Source: a virus | Reading direction: 5' to 3' (one strand) | Virus record (IMG/VR): IMGVR_UViG_3300013126_000199 | Location: 1-27,164 of that record | DNA length: 27,164 nucleotides | Shown here: positions 7,120 to 15,499 of the stretch, piece after piece | Position numbering within the stretch: position 1 is the first letter of the stretch | Layout: each line of letters starts with the position of its first letter | Notes under the pieces: model-generated | Database searches by the model: none | The model's input: only the letters and a program-made list of their open reading frames with translations | Told to the model about the DNA's origin: nothing | Program-made: the position numbers and the translations under genes

Positions 7120-8370
7120 ATGGCTATTACTTCTTTATTTGGTCCTTCTCCAGCTGAGGTTATTATGGCCCAGCAAAAAGAAACTCAGCAGCAGAATATG
7201 CTGCGTAACCAGCAAATTGCACAGCAAGGTAGTCAATTTGGTGTGTTTGCTCCTTTATATCAAGCAGGCTTAAGGTTTGGTGATGTAGCGTCTCAAGCTG
7301 CTGTTCAGGGTTTATTTCCTCAACAGGTAGATCCAAGATTACAAGAGGCTACTGCTGTTCAGTCTGTTCTGTCTAAATATGCTGATCAAGATCAGAGTAA
7401 TCCTTTAACATTAGAAAAAATAGGCAGAGACTTGATGCCTGTTGCTCCTGATGCTGGTCTTCGTGCTCTTACATTAGCTAAACAGCTTACAAAAGACGAT
7501 AAACTTACTATAGTTAGTCCGGGAGCTTCTGCAATAACTGGAACAGGGCAAGTAGTATATACGGCTCCTGAAAGAGCTAAACCTACTAAAATAGGGTTAA
7601 CAGACCAAGCTGTAGCATTACCTAGTGGGCAAGTACTTTCTAAAGGCCAAGCTGTGTATCAGGAAGGAGATCAACAATATATTTTAGGACCTACTAATGT
7701 TAGGATTAATGTTGGTGGTATTCCTTTACAAGGTGCGGCTGGCACTAAGATTGAACTTGGTCTTGGTGACGCAATGTTAAAAATGTTTGGAATGACAGAG
7801 GCAAAAGAAAAAGGAGCCGCTTGGGAGCAATTTGGAACTCTTTATAAAGACAACGATCAAATTATTAGGACTATTGATGAGTTTAAAACCAAAGCCCCAA
7901 ATGCATTTACCGGTTTTGGCGCAGATAGCAAAAAGAACATTTCTAAAGTTTTTAGTGCAATTGGTGTCCCTGTGTCTGAAAAAGCTAGCGATACTGAATT
8001 ACTACAAGCGTTCCAGAGCGGGTTTGTTCAGAAGATTGCTAAGAACTTTCCCGGCTCACAGGCAGTTAAAGAACTTGAACAGTTGATTGCCAGTCAACCA
8101 AACATAAAACAAGAACTTCCTACAATTCTTCGGTTATTAGACAAGCTCCGTGATGAGCGTTTAGTAGATAAACTAACCTATGAGCAGTTATCTAAACTTC
8201 CACGAGAAAAAAGGTTTGAAACGGATTACAATATCTTATCAGTAACTAACGCTAATAAAATTAGCAAGTATCGTATTTACCAAGAGTTTGCTAAAAATAA
8301 ACAGCCTCTTCCACGTGGGTATACAACCGCAGAGGCTATACAACTACAAACTGAATTAGGATTAGACTAA
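7120..8370 (+). CDS. Ejection / internal virion protein candidate, 416 aa
   Basis: ATG 7120 has AAGGA about 6 nt upstream. The protein is Gln- and Ala-rich near its N-terminus (MAQQKETQQQNMLRNQQIAQQG), has a central beta-like part (about residues 130-210) and a C-terminal helical half with many Lys/Glu residues. No transmembrane segment or catalytic motif is visible. Its last base is shared with the start of the next gene (TAATG), so the two are probably made together. It sits second in the three-gene ejection-type set. The assignment rests on context and composition only. Confidence 0.5.
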   Translation: MAITSLFGPSPAEVIMAQQKETQQQNMLRNQQIAQQGSQFGVFAPLYQAGLRFGDVASQAAVQGLFPQQVDPRLQEATAVQSVLSKYADQDQSNPLTLEKIGRDLMPVAPDAGLRALTLAKQLTKDDKLTIVSPGASAITGTGQVVYTAPERAKPTKIGLTDQAVALPSGQVLSKGQAVYQEGDQQYILGPTNVRINVGGIPLQGAAGTKIELGLGDAMLKMFGMTEAKEKGAAWEQFGTLYKDNDQIIRTIDEFKTKAPNAFTGFGADSKKNISKVFSAIGVPVSEKASDTELLQAFQSGFVQKIAKNFPGSQAVKELEQLIASQPNIKQELPTILRLLDKLRDERLVDKLTYEQLSKLPREKRFETDYNILSVTNANKISKYRIYQEFAKNKQPLPRGYTTAEAIQLQTELGLD

Positions 8371-10493
8371 TGAGCAAAATTAACTGGGCTGAGTACGAAG
8401 CTAACCTAGAACGAGCTGGTGGGCAGCAGATAGGCCCCGGTCCGGGGGCTGCTCAGGCTGCTAGAGCGGCAGAGCAAAGAGGCCAAAGATTTGCTTCTGA
8501 TGTTGGAACTGCAATGTCTCTGTTTCCAGATATTAGACCTCAAGGAGACCAGACAGCTCTTCCAGCTATCGGGGGCCTAGTTGGCGGTCTATACCCGTTC
8601 TTTCGTCCTGAAGGAAGGATTGCTAAAGCAGGCAGTCAGCTTCTTAGAGGCTCTCCATTGGCGCAATCTCTTGCCCCGTCTTTAGCTGGCTCTACTATCG
8701 GCACAGTATTTGGGACCGCTGCAGAACAAGCTGTTCTTCCTAATAAGTTTGTTCCGTCAGACTTTGCTAAACAACTAGCAGGCAATGTAGTTGAAAACGC
8801 TGCTTGGGATGTTGGTGGTAACTTAGTATTTTCATTAGGCGGCAAAGCTTTTAAAGTAGCTAAGAACGCCTTTGGAGATGCTGCTGGTCAGGTAGACCCC
8901 AGAGTAGCCACGCAGCAATGGCTGTCAGAACGCGGAGGCACGTTAACTCGTGCGCAATTAACAGGTTCTCCTATTTTTAGAGCACTGGAATCCTCTGCTA
9001 AAGGAGGCTTTGCTGATGAAGCTTTTCGTAAGCAACAAGCAGGTGTTGAAAGGGCAATTACTGCAGGAATGCAGGAAGTAAAAGATACTTTAAATACTTC
9101 AGAGTCCTTTAAACTGGCTTTAGCTTCAGATGAGCCATTTACTAGGGCTGCTGGTGAGAACTTTAGAGAGCTTATTGCTACTGGTCGAGAAGCATTTAAA
9201 GACCGCTATCGTCCTTTCTATCAGAGTCTGACAGAACAGAATGGTGTCTATGTTGACCTCAGAGGTATTAAAACACAGGCTCAGAAAGAACTAGCTAATC
9301 TGTCTAAGATTAAAGACCCTAAAGGAGCTACTAAGGATAGGATAGATGTTTTAGATAGCGTTGTAGCTCAGAATGACTTTGTTGACTTTGGCACTGCTCA
9401 TCAACTTAGAAGTGATTTTTTTGCCTCTGCTGATGACTTAGCCCAACCCGGAAAAGCAACCACATCCAAACAACAGATCTTTACTAAATACGGATCTGAT
9501 TTTGAAAAGGCTATGGATGACGCTATTCAATTTGCTGCTTCTACTCCACAGCAGAAAGAAAAGCTAATAAAAAGAAACCTTTCTTTTGTTCCGTTAGAGC
9601 AAGGACAAACATCTACAATTGTTACAGGTGAGCAGTTTAATCCTTTCCTGACTAAAACAACCCTATCAAAAGACGCTGTCAATGAGTACAATAGAGTAAA
9701 AGGATTGTATAAAGAAGGCTTTGGTAGTCTCTATAACGAGACAATCACTAGTGCTCTACAGCAGGCTCCTTCTAAGGTCGGAGCATACTTAGCTGATTTG
9801 ACAGAATCAGAGAAGTTTACAGACTTATTTAAGGCTGTAGGTGCTATTGATCAGTATGTCTCTAAAGCTGGAGTAGAAGGCTCTCAGTTAATTAACGATG
9901 TTAAGTACTCCTTTTTAGAAAAAAACTTATCTACTCCTGAAATGGTGTTTAAGTTTAATCAGGCTCTAAAACAAGATAAAGACATGAACAGTGCTTTCTT
10001 TAAAATGTTTAGAAACGAAGCACCACAGCTAAAACAAATTATTCAGGCTGCTGAGACTGGATTGGAAGAAGGAGGAGCACAGGCTTCTTTTGTTAGAAAC
10101 AAAGCACTTGGGGTTACTGGTGTTGGGCTGGGCGGCGTAGCTGGTTATTTTATTCTTCCTTCAGATGTACAAGACAAGCTATCCTCTGCTCTCCCCCAGC
10201 TTGCTACTACTGCTGGTGTGTTTATTCTAACTCCCCGTCTGATTGCTAGGGCTGCTACTAATAAAGATGCTATGGATGCCTTAGCAGGACTTGCAAGTGC
10301 TTCTAAACAACCTAGGCTGGGAGGGGCAGCCGCATCTAAAATAATTGATGGTTTTAATAAGTCTGGTATTATTGATTCTGAGTACATTACAGCAGTAGAT
10401 AATTTCTTCAATACACCAGCGCCTCCGCCTTCTGCTGTTGCTCCAGCACAAAGCGGTCCAATTAATTGGAATGAATACCCAGTAGAACAATAA
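8370..10493 (+). CDS. Large ejection / internal virion protein candidate, 707 aa
   Basis: ATG 8370 overlaps the previous TAA (TAATG). It opens with KINWAEYEANLERAGG and closes with GPINWNEYPVEQ, an INW-EY element at both termini. Residues about 60-140 form a Gly/Ala/Pro-rich hydrophobic region (LPAIGGLVGGLYPFF, SLAGSTIGTVFGTAA). The long middle is helical and polar (residues 180-560). Near the C-terminus are two hydrophobic segments, GVGLGGVAGYFILP and LATTAGVFILTPRLIA. Large, mostly helical proteins with membrane-compatible segments after the tail genes are the usual profile of podovirus DNA-ejection proteins. No transglycosylase motif was recognised. Confidence 0.55.
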   Translation: MSKINWAEYEANLERAGGQQIGPGPGAAQAARAAEQRGQRFASDVGTAMSLFPDIRPQGDQTALPAIGGLVGGLYPFFRPEGRIAKAGSQLLRGSPLAQSLAPSLAGSTIGTVFGTAAEQAVLPNKFVPSDFAKQLAGNVVENAAWDVGGNLVFSLGGKAFKVAKNAFGDAAGQVDPRVATQQWLSERGGTLTRAQLTGSPIFRALESSAKGGFADEAFRKQQAGVERAITAGMQEVKDTLNTSESFKLALASDEPFTRAAGENFRELIATGREAFKDRYRPFYQSLTEQNGVYVDLRGIKTQAQKELANLSKIKDPKGATKDRIDVLDSVVAQNDFVDFGTAHQLRSDFFASADDLAQPGKATTSKQQIFTKYGSDFEKAMDDAIQFAASTPQQKEKLIKRNLSFVPLEQGQTSTIVTGEQFNPFLTKTTLSKDAVNEYNRVKGLYKEGFGSLYNETITSALQQAPSKVGAYLADLTESEKFTDLFKAVGAIDQYVSKAGVEGSQLINDVKYSFLEKNLSTPEMVFKFNQALKQDKDMNSAFFKMFRNEAPQLKQIIQAAETGLEEGGAQASFVRNKALGVTGVGLGGVAGYFILPSDVQDKLSSALPQLATTAGVFILTPRLIARAATNKDAMDALAGLASASKQPRLGGAAASKIIDGFNKSGIIDSEYITAVDNFFNTPAPPPSAVAPAQSGPINWNEYPVEQ

Positions 10494-10496
10494 ACT

Positions 10497-10937
10497 ATGA
10501 GTGAGCCAGTAACACAAGTTGCCAAGGCTGCTGTCTCTGGCATTAGAGAGGCTTTAGCTGTTGGTAAGGAGATCGAGTCAGTTACTAAGGACATTCAAGA
10601 CCTTGGTAAGTCTGAGATCCAAGCTAGAGATGCCTATCGCCGTAAGCAAAAGAAGAGACCATCTGATACTTCTGTCTTTTCTGCTGTTGAGGAGTGGCGA
10701 GGAGTATACGAAATCAAGAAGATACAAGACGAACTAAAGCAGGACATCATTGAGAAGCATGGTCAGGCTGCTTGGGAAGAAGTAGAAGTTATCCAGCAGA
10801 GAATCCTTAAGGACAACAAGGATTTAACTGATGAGTTTGGTCGGGACATAAAGAAGCTTGCACTGCTAAAATGGTACTGTTTCATGGCTGCTTTCATTCT
10901 AGTTAGTTTTGCCTACGTCATGGGCTATAAGCCTTAA
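10497..10937 (+). CDS. Coiled-coil protein with C-terminal membrane anchor, lysis cassette, 146 aa
   Basis: The gene starts at ATG 10497, 3 nt after the previous stop. Residues 1-120 are highly charged and helical (VGKEIESVTKDIQDLGKS, IKKIQDELKQDIIEKHG), suggesting coiled coil. One membrane segment lies at the C-terminus, KWYCFMAAFILVSFAYVMG, followed by YKP. It lies directly before a holin and a lysozyme, so it could be a spanin-like or antiholin protein, yet the anchor is at the wrong end for a classical i-spanin. Proteins of this shape occur at this place in many aquatic podoviruses. Function is not established. Confidence 0.6.
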   Translation: MSEPVTQVAKAAVSGIREALAVGKEIESVTKDIQDLGKSEIQARDAYRRKQKKRPSDTSVFSAVEEWRGVYEIKKIQDELKQDIIEKHGQAAWEEVEVIQQRILKDNKDLTDEFGRDIKKLALLKWYCFMAAFILVSFAYVMGYKP

Positions 10938-10946
10938 GGAGTTATT

Positions 10947-11450
10947 ATGCTGTCCCTTATTTCCTCTGCAGTTGGTTTTCTAGCCTCTGGTTTACCACAG
11001 GTACTTAGCTTCTTTCAAGACAGGGCTGACAAGGCTCAAGAGCTAAAGCTTGCCCAGATGCAAACTGAGCGTGAACTAGCCCTTGCAGAGAGGGGCTTTA
11101 TAGCCCAACAGAAGGTCGAAGAGATCAGGACTGATCAGATTGCCCTCCAGACTGATGCAGACCGCCAGAGCGCCGCTTTAGACCACGATAAGGCTATCAT
11201 GGCTCGTGCCTCTAACTGGGTGGTTAATCTGAATGGAATAGTACGCCCAACAGTTACCTTTATCTTTGTCCTAGAGTTAGTACTCATTAACATAGCACTG
11301 ACCTACTTCCTCCTTCGTGGTGGTTTAGGTGAGATGTCTGTAGATCAGTTCATTGCAGCTACGGACGTTATCTTTTCTGAAGATGAAATGGCTTTGCTGT
11401 CAGGAATCATTGCTTTCTGGTTTGGTTCTCGTCAGTGGGGCAAGAAGTGA
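10947..11450 (+). CDS. Holin of the three-membrane-segment (gene-transfer-agent release) type, 167 aa
   Basis: ATG 10947 has AAGGAG upstream. Three hydrophobic segments are visible: LISSAVGFLASGLPQVLSFF near the N-terminus, a strong one at about residues 107-130 (VTFIFVLELVLINIALTYFLL), and LLSGIIAFWFGSR near the C-terminus. Between the first two is a long charged helix (DKAQELKLAQMQTERELALAE). The RPTVTF element before the second segment and the closing FWFGSRQWGKK are features of the GTA_holin_3TM family. Such proteins make holes in the inner membrane to release endolysin. The lysozyme gene begins within its last codon, which supports the role. Confidence 0.75.
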   Translation: MLSLISSAVGFLASGLPQVLSFFQDRADKAQELKLAQMQTERELALAERGFIAQQKVEEIRTDQIALQTDADRQSAALDHDKAIMARASNWVVNLNGIVRPTVTFIFVLELVLINIALTYFLLRGGLGEMSVDQFIAATDVIFSEDEMALLSGIIAFWFGSRQWGKK

Positions 11451-11947
11451 AAGTAAGCAGTGCCTGTATAGAAGGAATTAAGAAAGATGAAGGAGTACGA
11501 TTTCGTCCCTATCGCTGTCCTGCTTTACTGTGGACTGTTGGCGTTGGTCACGTTATTGATCCTAGCCACATAAGGACACCACTGAATGAACGAAAAGGAC
11601 TTAGTATCCCTGATGGGTGGGATAGAGTTTTGTCAATGGCTGAAGTGGATAGAATCCTCGCAGAAGACTTGGCTACATTCGAGCGAGGTGTTCTTAGACT
11701 ATGCCCTAAAGGACTTACCCAAGGTAGGTTTGATGCTTTGGTTAGCTTTAGCTTCAATGTGGGACTGGGAAACCTGCAAAGATCCACTATAAGGATGAAG
11801 CACAACAGAGGCGAGTACGAAGCTGCTGCTGATGCTTTCCTTGCGTGGACCAAGGCAGGTGGTAAAGAGCTTCCCGGCCTAGTTAAGCGCAGGAAGCACG
11901 AGCGAGAGATGTACTTAATCCCAACTGAAGAGGACTCTGACGAATAA
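11447..11947 (+). CDS. Endolysin, GH24 (T4/P21-type) lysozyme, 166 aa
   Basis: I prefer GTG 11447, whose bases overlap the holin TGA (GTGA) and which has GGGG at 11437-11440 upstream; GTG 11435 would add four residues. The protein cuts the glycosidic bonds of peptidoglycan. The catalytic triad is present with the family spacing Glu-x8-Cys-x5-Thr: Glu15 in KKDEGVRFRPY, Cys24 in place of the T4 Asp, and Thr30 in LWTVGVGH. A later conserved segment, RFDALVSFSFNVGLGNLQRST, matches the GH24 fold. There is no obvious signal-anchor sequence, so it should depend on the holin. Its 3' end overlaps a minus-strand micro-gene tail to tail. Confidence 0.9.
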   Translation: MKVSSACIEGIKKDEGVRFRPYRCPALLWTVGVGHVIDPSHIRTPLNERKGLSIPDGWDRVLSMAEVDRILAEDLATFERGVLRLCPKGLTQGRFDALVSFSFNVGLGNLQRSTIRMKHNRGEYEAAADAFLAWTKAGGKELPGLVKRRKHEREMYLIPTEEDSDE

Positions 11948-12043
11948 GATATCCACTACTATGTAGTGTGTCCCTTCATCAGGATCTTGTACGTACTCTG
12001 CTCCACACATGATACCAGAAATAAAGTTTAGTTCTATCATCAT
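11915..12043 (-). CDS. Conserved-type phage micro-protein, 42 aa, after ribonucleotide reductase
   Basis: ATG 12043 overlaps the stop of the reductase gene (ATGA; a second ATG is at 12040) and the frame ends with TAA at 11915-11917. The protein reads MMIELNFISGIMCGAEYV, then an acidic linker QDPDEG, then THYIVVDILFVRVLFSW. Small proteins with the pattern LxLISGxMxGxE...VVDLxFxRxxFxW are common in aquatic phages, which is why I call this frame real. It overlaps the endolysin 3' end by 33 bp in convergent orientation. Function unknown; its hydrophobic, alternating strands suggest a small beta protein. Confidence 0.65.
   Translation of the reverse strand: MMIELNFISGIMCGAEYVQDPDEGTHYIVVDILFVRVLFSWD
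11954..11968. terminator. Perfect short inverted repeat between converging operons
   Basis: CACTAC at 11954-11959 and GTAGTG at 11963-11968 can form a 6-bp stem with a 3-base loop, 7 bases after the endolysin stop. There is no T-run after it, so it is only a candidate terminator. It also lies in the reading frame of the 42-aa minus-strand gene (residues around THYIVVD). Confidence 0.25.
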
Positions 12044-13929
12044 ATTTCACAATGCCCCGCTACGCAGGCTAGGGTCTGCGCTCCCTCTACGTTGTCATCT
12101 TCTTCTTTAAGATTCTCCCACACAATATCCGCAGGCATCTTAGATAGAAGCTCCTCGTACTGCTCTTTAGTACACTCCTCGTATGGTGCTTGACGATAAG
12201 AACCCCCATCCCAAGGTAGGAATGAGATACCACTAAGCTCATCGAAGTTCCTCCACACCCAAGCTCCTACGTCCATCCACTCGTCTTCCTTGACAGAGAT
12301 AGTCACTGAAGGCTTGTGCTCACACCAGTGACGCTGATACATCAACCACAGGTCTAGGTGCTGCATAGCTGTCAGATCATCACGAGTACGAGAAGACTCA
12401 GGAGCCTTGACTGGGAACGAGAAGACTGCTGTGTTGTCTGGCCTCATGACACAATCCTCTGTAGGAATACCAGAGTCTGTCAAGAACTGCGTGAGAGGGT
12501 CTTTCTTATCACCACGAACACGGCGAATATAATACTGGCTATGTCGAGTATGAATACCAGAGGCGCTATTAACAAGTTGAGACACAGTGCCAGAAGGTTT
12601 GACACAAGTGATCGCAGTAGACACAGAAATTCCCAACTGTGTTGCAAACTCATTATTGGTATTAACGGAGACATCCCGTAAGTATTCAAGAGATTGCGTA
12701 GTGCTTTCACATACCCTCCCCATCCAAGGATTATCTAAGATACCAGTTAACGACACACCCAAGAGACGCTCATCCTCAGTGTTCTTCTGCCACACCTTAC
12801 GCAGGTATGGGAAGTGTGTCATAGTGCTCTGGAACGTGCCTAAGATTGTGGCGATGCGTACCTTCTTAGCCAAGTCTGCAACGGTATCTTCGGCCCGTAC
12901 AACGACTTCTGTAAGGTTACAGAACTGATAGGGTCGTAGTATGATTTCGCTACAGGGATTAGTTCCGAAGTCATAATTCGCATCACGCCTTCCGTTCTTT
13001 GCAGCTTGACTCTTACTTGCCTCTCGTGAGAAGATTCCCCGCTCTCCAGAATGACTGTTGTAAAGACTTGTCCATTCTGCGAGAAACTGACCAATATCTG
13101 GTTTAGAAGTGTAAGCTGCTGAGTTGTTAGCGAGTGCTCTATGTCCATTTTGTTCCCACCAATTTCCTGATTTACAAGACCGCATACGGTCATCTTCGAG
13201 GTCCGACAAAGAAATCATTGCAGATCTTCGTACTCCACCGACAACAACAACTTCCCCGATTTTACAGAGAAGATCATGACACTCGATTGATGTAAGTTTT
13301 CTACCCACTGCTCCTCTAAACTTGGCGATAGTGAACTTAAAAAGCTCATCCAAAGGTCCGGGACCAGAGGCACGTCCTCCAAAAGTTTTGAGTCTGGCTC
13401 CTGCAGGTCGAATTCTACTAAGGTCATATTTTGCAACTTCCCCAGAGTATAATAAAGCGATGAGTTGGCGTAGTGCTTTGGCCCACCCTTCTTTTGAATC
13501 CGCAACCGAAATAGTAGTCTGAGAATCAAACAACTGATCCGGGACTTCAGGCAATTGATCGACATATTTATGCTCCACAGAAAAGCCTACACCAGTACCA
13601 CAGAGTAGGATGTACATAGCCTCATCAAAGGCTTTAGGGTCATCGATAGGCAAGTAACTGCAATTGTAACCAGCGGTATTGTCCCGATCAAGGGCCTTGC
13701 CTGCGGTCATGATAGCCCTCATAGAAGGCATAACATCTAGGTTCTTGACAGCCTGTGTCAGCTCTGTGCGTAGCTCAGCATCAGGAGAGAACTTGTACTT
13801 CTCTTCCAAATGATTAAACATAAAACTAAAGTAGCGGTCTACTGATTCGTCCCAGTGTTCACGGCGATTCTTCTCAGGCAGGAACCTGCTGTAACGACTC
13901 TTTGCAATAAATTGTTGATAATAATCCAT
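12040..13929 (-). CDS. nrdJ: Class II (adenosylcobalamin-dependent) ribonucleotide reductase, monomeric type, 629 aa
   Basis: ATG 13929 is chosen because it overlaps the upstream TAA (TAATG); a TTG 15 nt earlier is ignored. The enzyme reduces ribonucleotides, in this type usually triphosphates, to supply DNA precursors. It has the RTPR layout: Cys326 of NPCSE, expected to carry the thiyl radical, Cys337 eleven residues on (QFCNLTE) to pair with Cys90 (GYNCSY), and Glu328. The C-terminal relay pair Cys622 and Cys627 (CVAGHC) has the same spacing as in the Lactobacillus leichmannii enzyme. CVKPSGT at 442-448 is the phosphate-binding segment. No class I small subunit is present. It needs B12, which the host must make or import. 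Confidence 0.93.
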   Translation of the reverse strand: MDYYQQFIAKSRYSRFLPEKNRREHWDESVDRYFSFMFNHLEEKYKFSPDAELRTELTQAVKNLDVMPSMRAIMTAGKALDRDNTAGYNCSYLPIDDPKAFDEAMYILLCGTGVGFSVEHKYVDQLPEVPDQLFDSQTTISVADSKEGWAKALRQLIALLYSGEVAKYDLSRIRPAGARLKTFGGRASGPGPLDELFKFTIAKFRGAVGRKLTSIECHDLLCKIGEVVVVGGVRRSAMISLSDLEDDRMRSCKSGNWWEQNGHRALANNSAAYTSKPDIGQFLAEWTSLYNSHSGERGIFSREASKSQAAKNGRRDANYDFGTNPCSEIILRPYQFCNLTEVVVRAEDTVADLAKKVRIATILGTFQSTMTHFPYLRKVWQKNTEDERLLGVSLTGILDNPWMGRVCESTTQSLEYLRDVSVNTNNEFATQLGISVSTAITCVKPSGTVSQLVNSASGIHTRHSQYYIRRVRGDKKDPLTQFLTDSGIPTEDCVMRPDNTAVFSFPVKAPESSRTRDDLTAMQHLDLWLMYQRHWCEHKPSVTISVKEDEWMDVGAWVWRNFDELSGISFLPWDGGSYRQAPYEECTKEQYEELLSKMPADIVWENLKEEDDNVEGAQTLACVAGHCEI

Positions 13930-14096
13930 TATGTGTTTTCCCAATTAACTAGCGACTCTAATTTGTCCGCTTTATCTTCAATAATATCATCAAACCTTTC
14001 AACTATATCCTCTGAACGGATTGACAACTCCTCAATGAGCGTCACCTCATCCCATCTTTTTAACCTTTCTTTGATCTCTTCTAATGTTAGGGCCAT
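13929..14096 (-). CDS. Acidic micro-protein, 55 aa, upstream of ribonucleotide reductase
   Basis: ATG 14096 to TAA at 13929-13931; the stop overlaps the reductase ATG. The protein begins MALTLEEIKERLKRWDEV and continues TLIEELSIRSEDIVERFDD, ending in an acidic helix. This opening and the ELxISSEDIVERF element are familiar from short conserved phage proteins next to replication genes. It is all helical and strongly charged. The upstream ribosome site is weak (AAGGTG, about 11 bases before ATG), and a TATAAT lies only 2 bases before the ATG. Function unknown, perhaps a partner of the reductase, inferred only from tight coupling. Confidence 0.75.
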   Translation of the reverse strand: MALTLEEIKERLKRWDEVTLIEELSIRSEDIVERFDDIIEDKADKLESLVNWENT

Positions 14097-14104
14097 ATAT
14101 TATA

Positions 14105-14443
14105 TCACACCTTGTAATACTTGTTACCAACTTTATCATAATTTTCTATCATAAACTCTAGGTAGTGCTTTGCCTTCTCAAGGTCTTGCTTGCCTGCCTT
14201 CTTGCGATGACGCTGCACATACTTGATGACATTACAGGCCCAAGGGTCTAAACCCCAGTCGAGGAATACATCCCAAGACTGTATGTTAGTACCTTTGTAG
14301 TGCTCTCCTCCAATCTGCCTAGAGGCTGAGGAGTTCTCTATCAGCCTGTCCTTAATCAAATCACCTAGAGTCTGTGGTTTTTTCTTCTCGGTATTATGAT
14401 ATGCAACATACCAATCATTAGGACTTGCGTTATCAATGCTCAT
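14105..14443 (-). CDS. DUF3310 family protein, 112 aa
   Basis: ATG 14443 starts within the phosphoesterase gene end (overlap of 11 nt). The conserved part is residues about 40-105: RQIGGEHYKGTNIQSWDVFLDWGLDPWACNVIKYVQRHRKKAGKQDLEKAKHYLE. The signature GGxHYK, W/L-D-G-L...ACNVIKYV-RxxxKxGxxDLxKAxxYL defines DUF3310 (PF11753), a small phage family often annotated as nucleotide-kinase-like or SaV-like. An N-terminal polar extension of about 35 residues precedes it. Its exact activity is not known. Position between reductase and phosphoesterase agrees with a role in nucleotide metabolism. Confidence 0.85.
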   Translation of the reverse strand: MSIDNASPNDWYVAYHNTEKKKPQTLGDLIKDRLIENSSASRQIGGEHYKGTNIQSWDVFLDWGLDPWACNVIKYVQRHRKKAGKQDLEKAKHYLEFMIENYDKVGNKYYKV

Positions 14444-15200
14444 ACTTCTTCCTTAAATAGTTAAGAGACACAGGCATTTCATCGAAGCTGCCGTTAGTTA
14501 CCTCATGTAGCATCCAGACACCACGCCAGTACTTGTTACCTTGACTGCCTAGATAGTCCTCGTCATGTAAGTAGCAACAGCCACTAAAAAGACCAGTGAT
14601 CTGTGTGCCGTCAGCACGATTAGAGTAGGCTATCTGTCTGTTCTGCACATGGCCCATTACTGAGGACATATGCTTCTTAGCTAACAAGGCCCCAGCAGAG
14701 GCTACAGGACGCCCCATAACGCCAGAAGTAAAGTAATGAGCGTACACAACCCCATCAATAACAATAGGTTCAAGGAACGGTATAACTTCCCAGCCATGAT
14801 GTTCGTAGTTAAGGTCGCTGAGACTAATAGTTCCATCCAGTTTAGGGTCTCCTTCGACAGCTCTGGAAATTCTTTCTTCATGATTTCCGAGAGTAAGGAC
14901 CATTCTGGGTTTGTACTGTCGCTCTTTATTTCTCTTTGCTCGTTCATTGTGTTCCTTAATAGGTGCTAATAGCATCTCCATAGCTTTGTTAGTAACTTCG
15001 ATATCAGTCTTGTACCGTCTGCCTTCAAAGGACTTCTTACCGACATCGTAGCTAGACAGGCTAGGCATATCTGCAAAGTCCCCAATCTGTACAATCACAT
15101 CAGGTTTCTTCTCCACAAGATATTGGCCTACCCATGTCAGATAACTAAGATCAACACCGTCCTTAACTTGGCAGTCTGGGATTATGGCGTGAACAGTCAT
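14433..15200 (-). CDS. Calcineurin-like metallophosphoesterase, 255 aa
   Basis: ATG 15200 overlaps the TGA-ending upstream gene by one base. The metal-binding motifs of the calcineurin-like superfamily are present in order: Asp9 (AIIPDCQV), Gly40-Asp41 (VQIGDFAD), Gly105-Asn-His-Glu (LGNHEERI), His155 (YAHYF) and Gly183-His184-Val (MGHVQ). Phage enzymes of this group are thought to cut phosphodiester or nucleotide phosphate bonds; some are linked to DNA end repair (Mre11/SbcD-like) or RNA processing. The length suits a single domain with no cap. The substrate is not predictable here. Confidence 0.88.
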   Translation of the reverse strand: MTVHAIIPDCQVKDGVDLSYLTWVGQYLVEKKPDVIVQIGDFADMPSLSSYDVGKKSFEGRRYKTDIEVTNKAMEMLLAPIKEHNERAKRNKERQYKPRMVLTLGNHEERISRAVEGDPKLDGTISLSDLNYEHHGWEVIPFLEPIVIDGVVYAHYFTSGVMGRPVASAGALLAKKHMSSVMGHVQNRQIAYSNRADGTQITGLFSGCCYLHDEDYLGSQGNKYWRGVWMLHEVTNGSFDEMPVSLNYLRKKYEH

Positions 15201-15499
15201 CAGTCAGCATCCTTGTCTTCGTTGTCTAAAACTTCTGAAGTAGCAATGTATTGTCCCGGACCGATAGTCTCAAACAAACCATCATTCTCCATGTTGTAAG
15301 GATCTTTGATGACAACACGTTCTAGTACACCGCTGTAGCCAGAAGTCTCTAGAAACTTACAGAACTCATAGAGTACCTTGGGCCATGCTGTGAAGTCTGC
15401 GAAGTAGTGGCGAACCTTAACAGTAGAAGCCTCTGGGTATTCTGTAGGCTCTCCTTCTTGAAACTCAGAATCATAAATGAATCGATAAACTTTACTCAT
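15200..15499 (-). CDS. Hypothetical acidic protein, 99 aa
   Basis: ATG 15499 lies within the last codons of the upstream nuclease gene (overlap 8 nt), with AAGGAGC at about 4 nt upstream. The protein is acidic, with an N-terminal strand VYRFIYDSEFQEG and a middle segment VRHYFADFTAWPKVLYEFCKFLETSGYSGVLERVVIKDP that looks like alternating helix and strand. The C-terminus ends in DNEDKDAD. I do not recognise a family. It lies in the replication/nucleotide operon between a nuclease and a phosphoesterase. It ends sharing a base with the next gene. Confidence 0.65.
   Translation of the reverse strand: MSKVYRFIYDSEFQEGEPTEYPEASTVKVRHYFADFTAWPKVLYEFCKFLETSGYSGVLERVVIKDPYNMENDGLFETIGPGQYIATSEVLDNEDKDAD

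Noticed and set aside
12358-12928. Plus-strand frames opposite the ribonucleotide reductase gene
   Set aside because: They are opposite-strand shadows of a well-conserved gene with all catalytic motifs on the minus strand.
14099-14130. TATAAT with TG extension just before the 55-aa gene
   Set aside because: The -10 ends 2 bases before the ATG, so the transcript would start inside the frame; the -35 is poor. It may be chance in AT-rich DNA.
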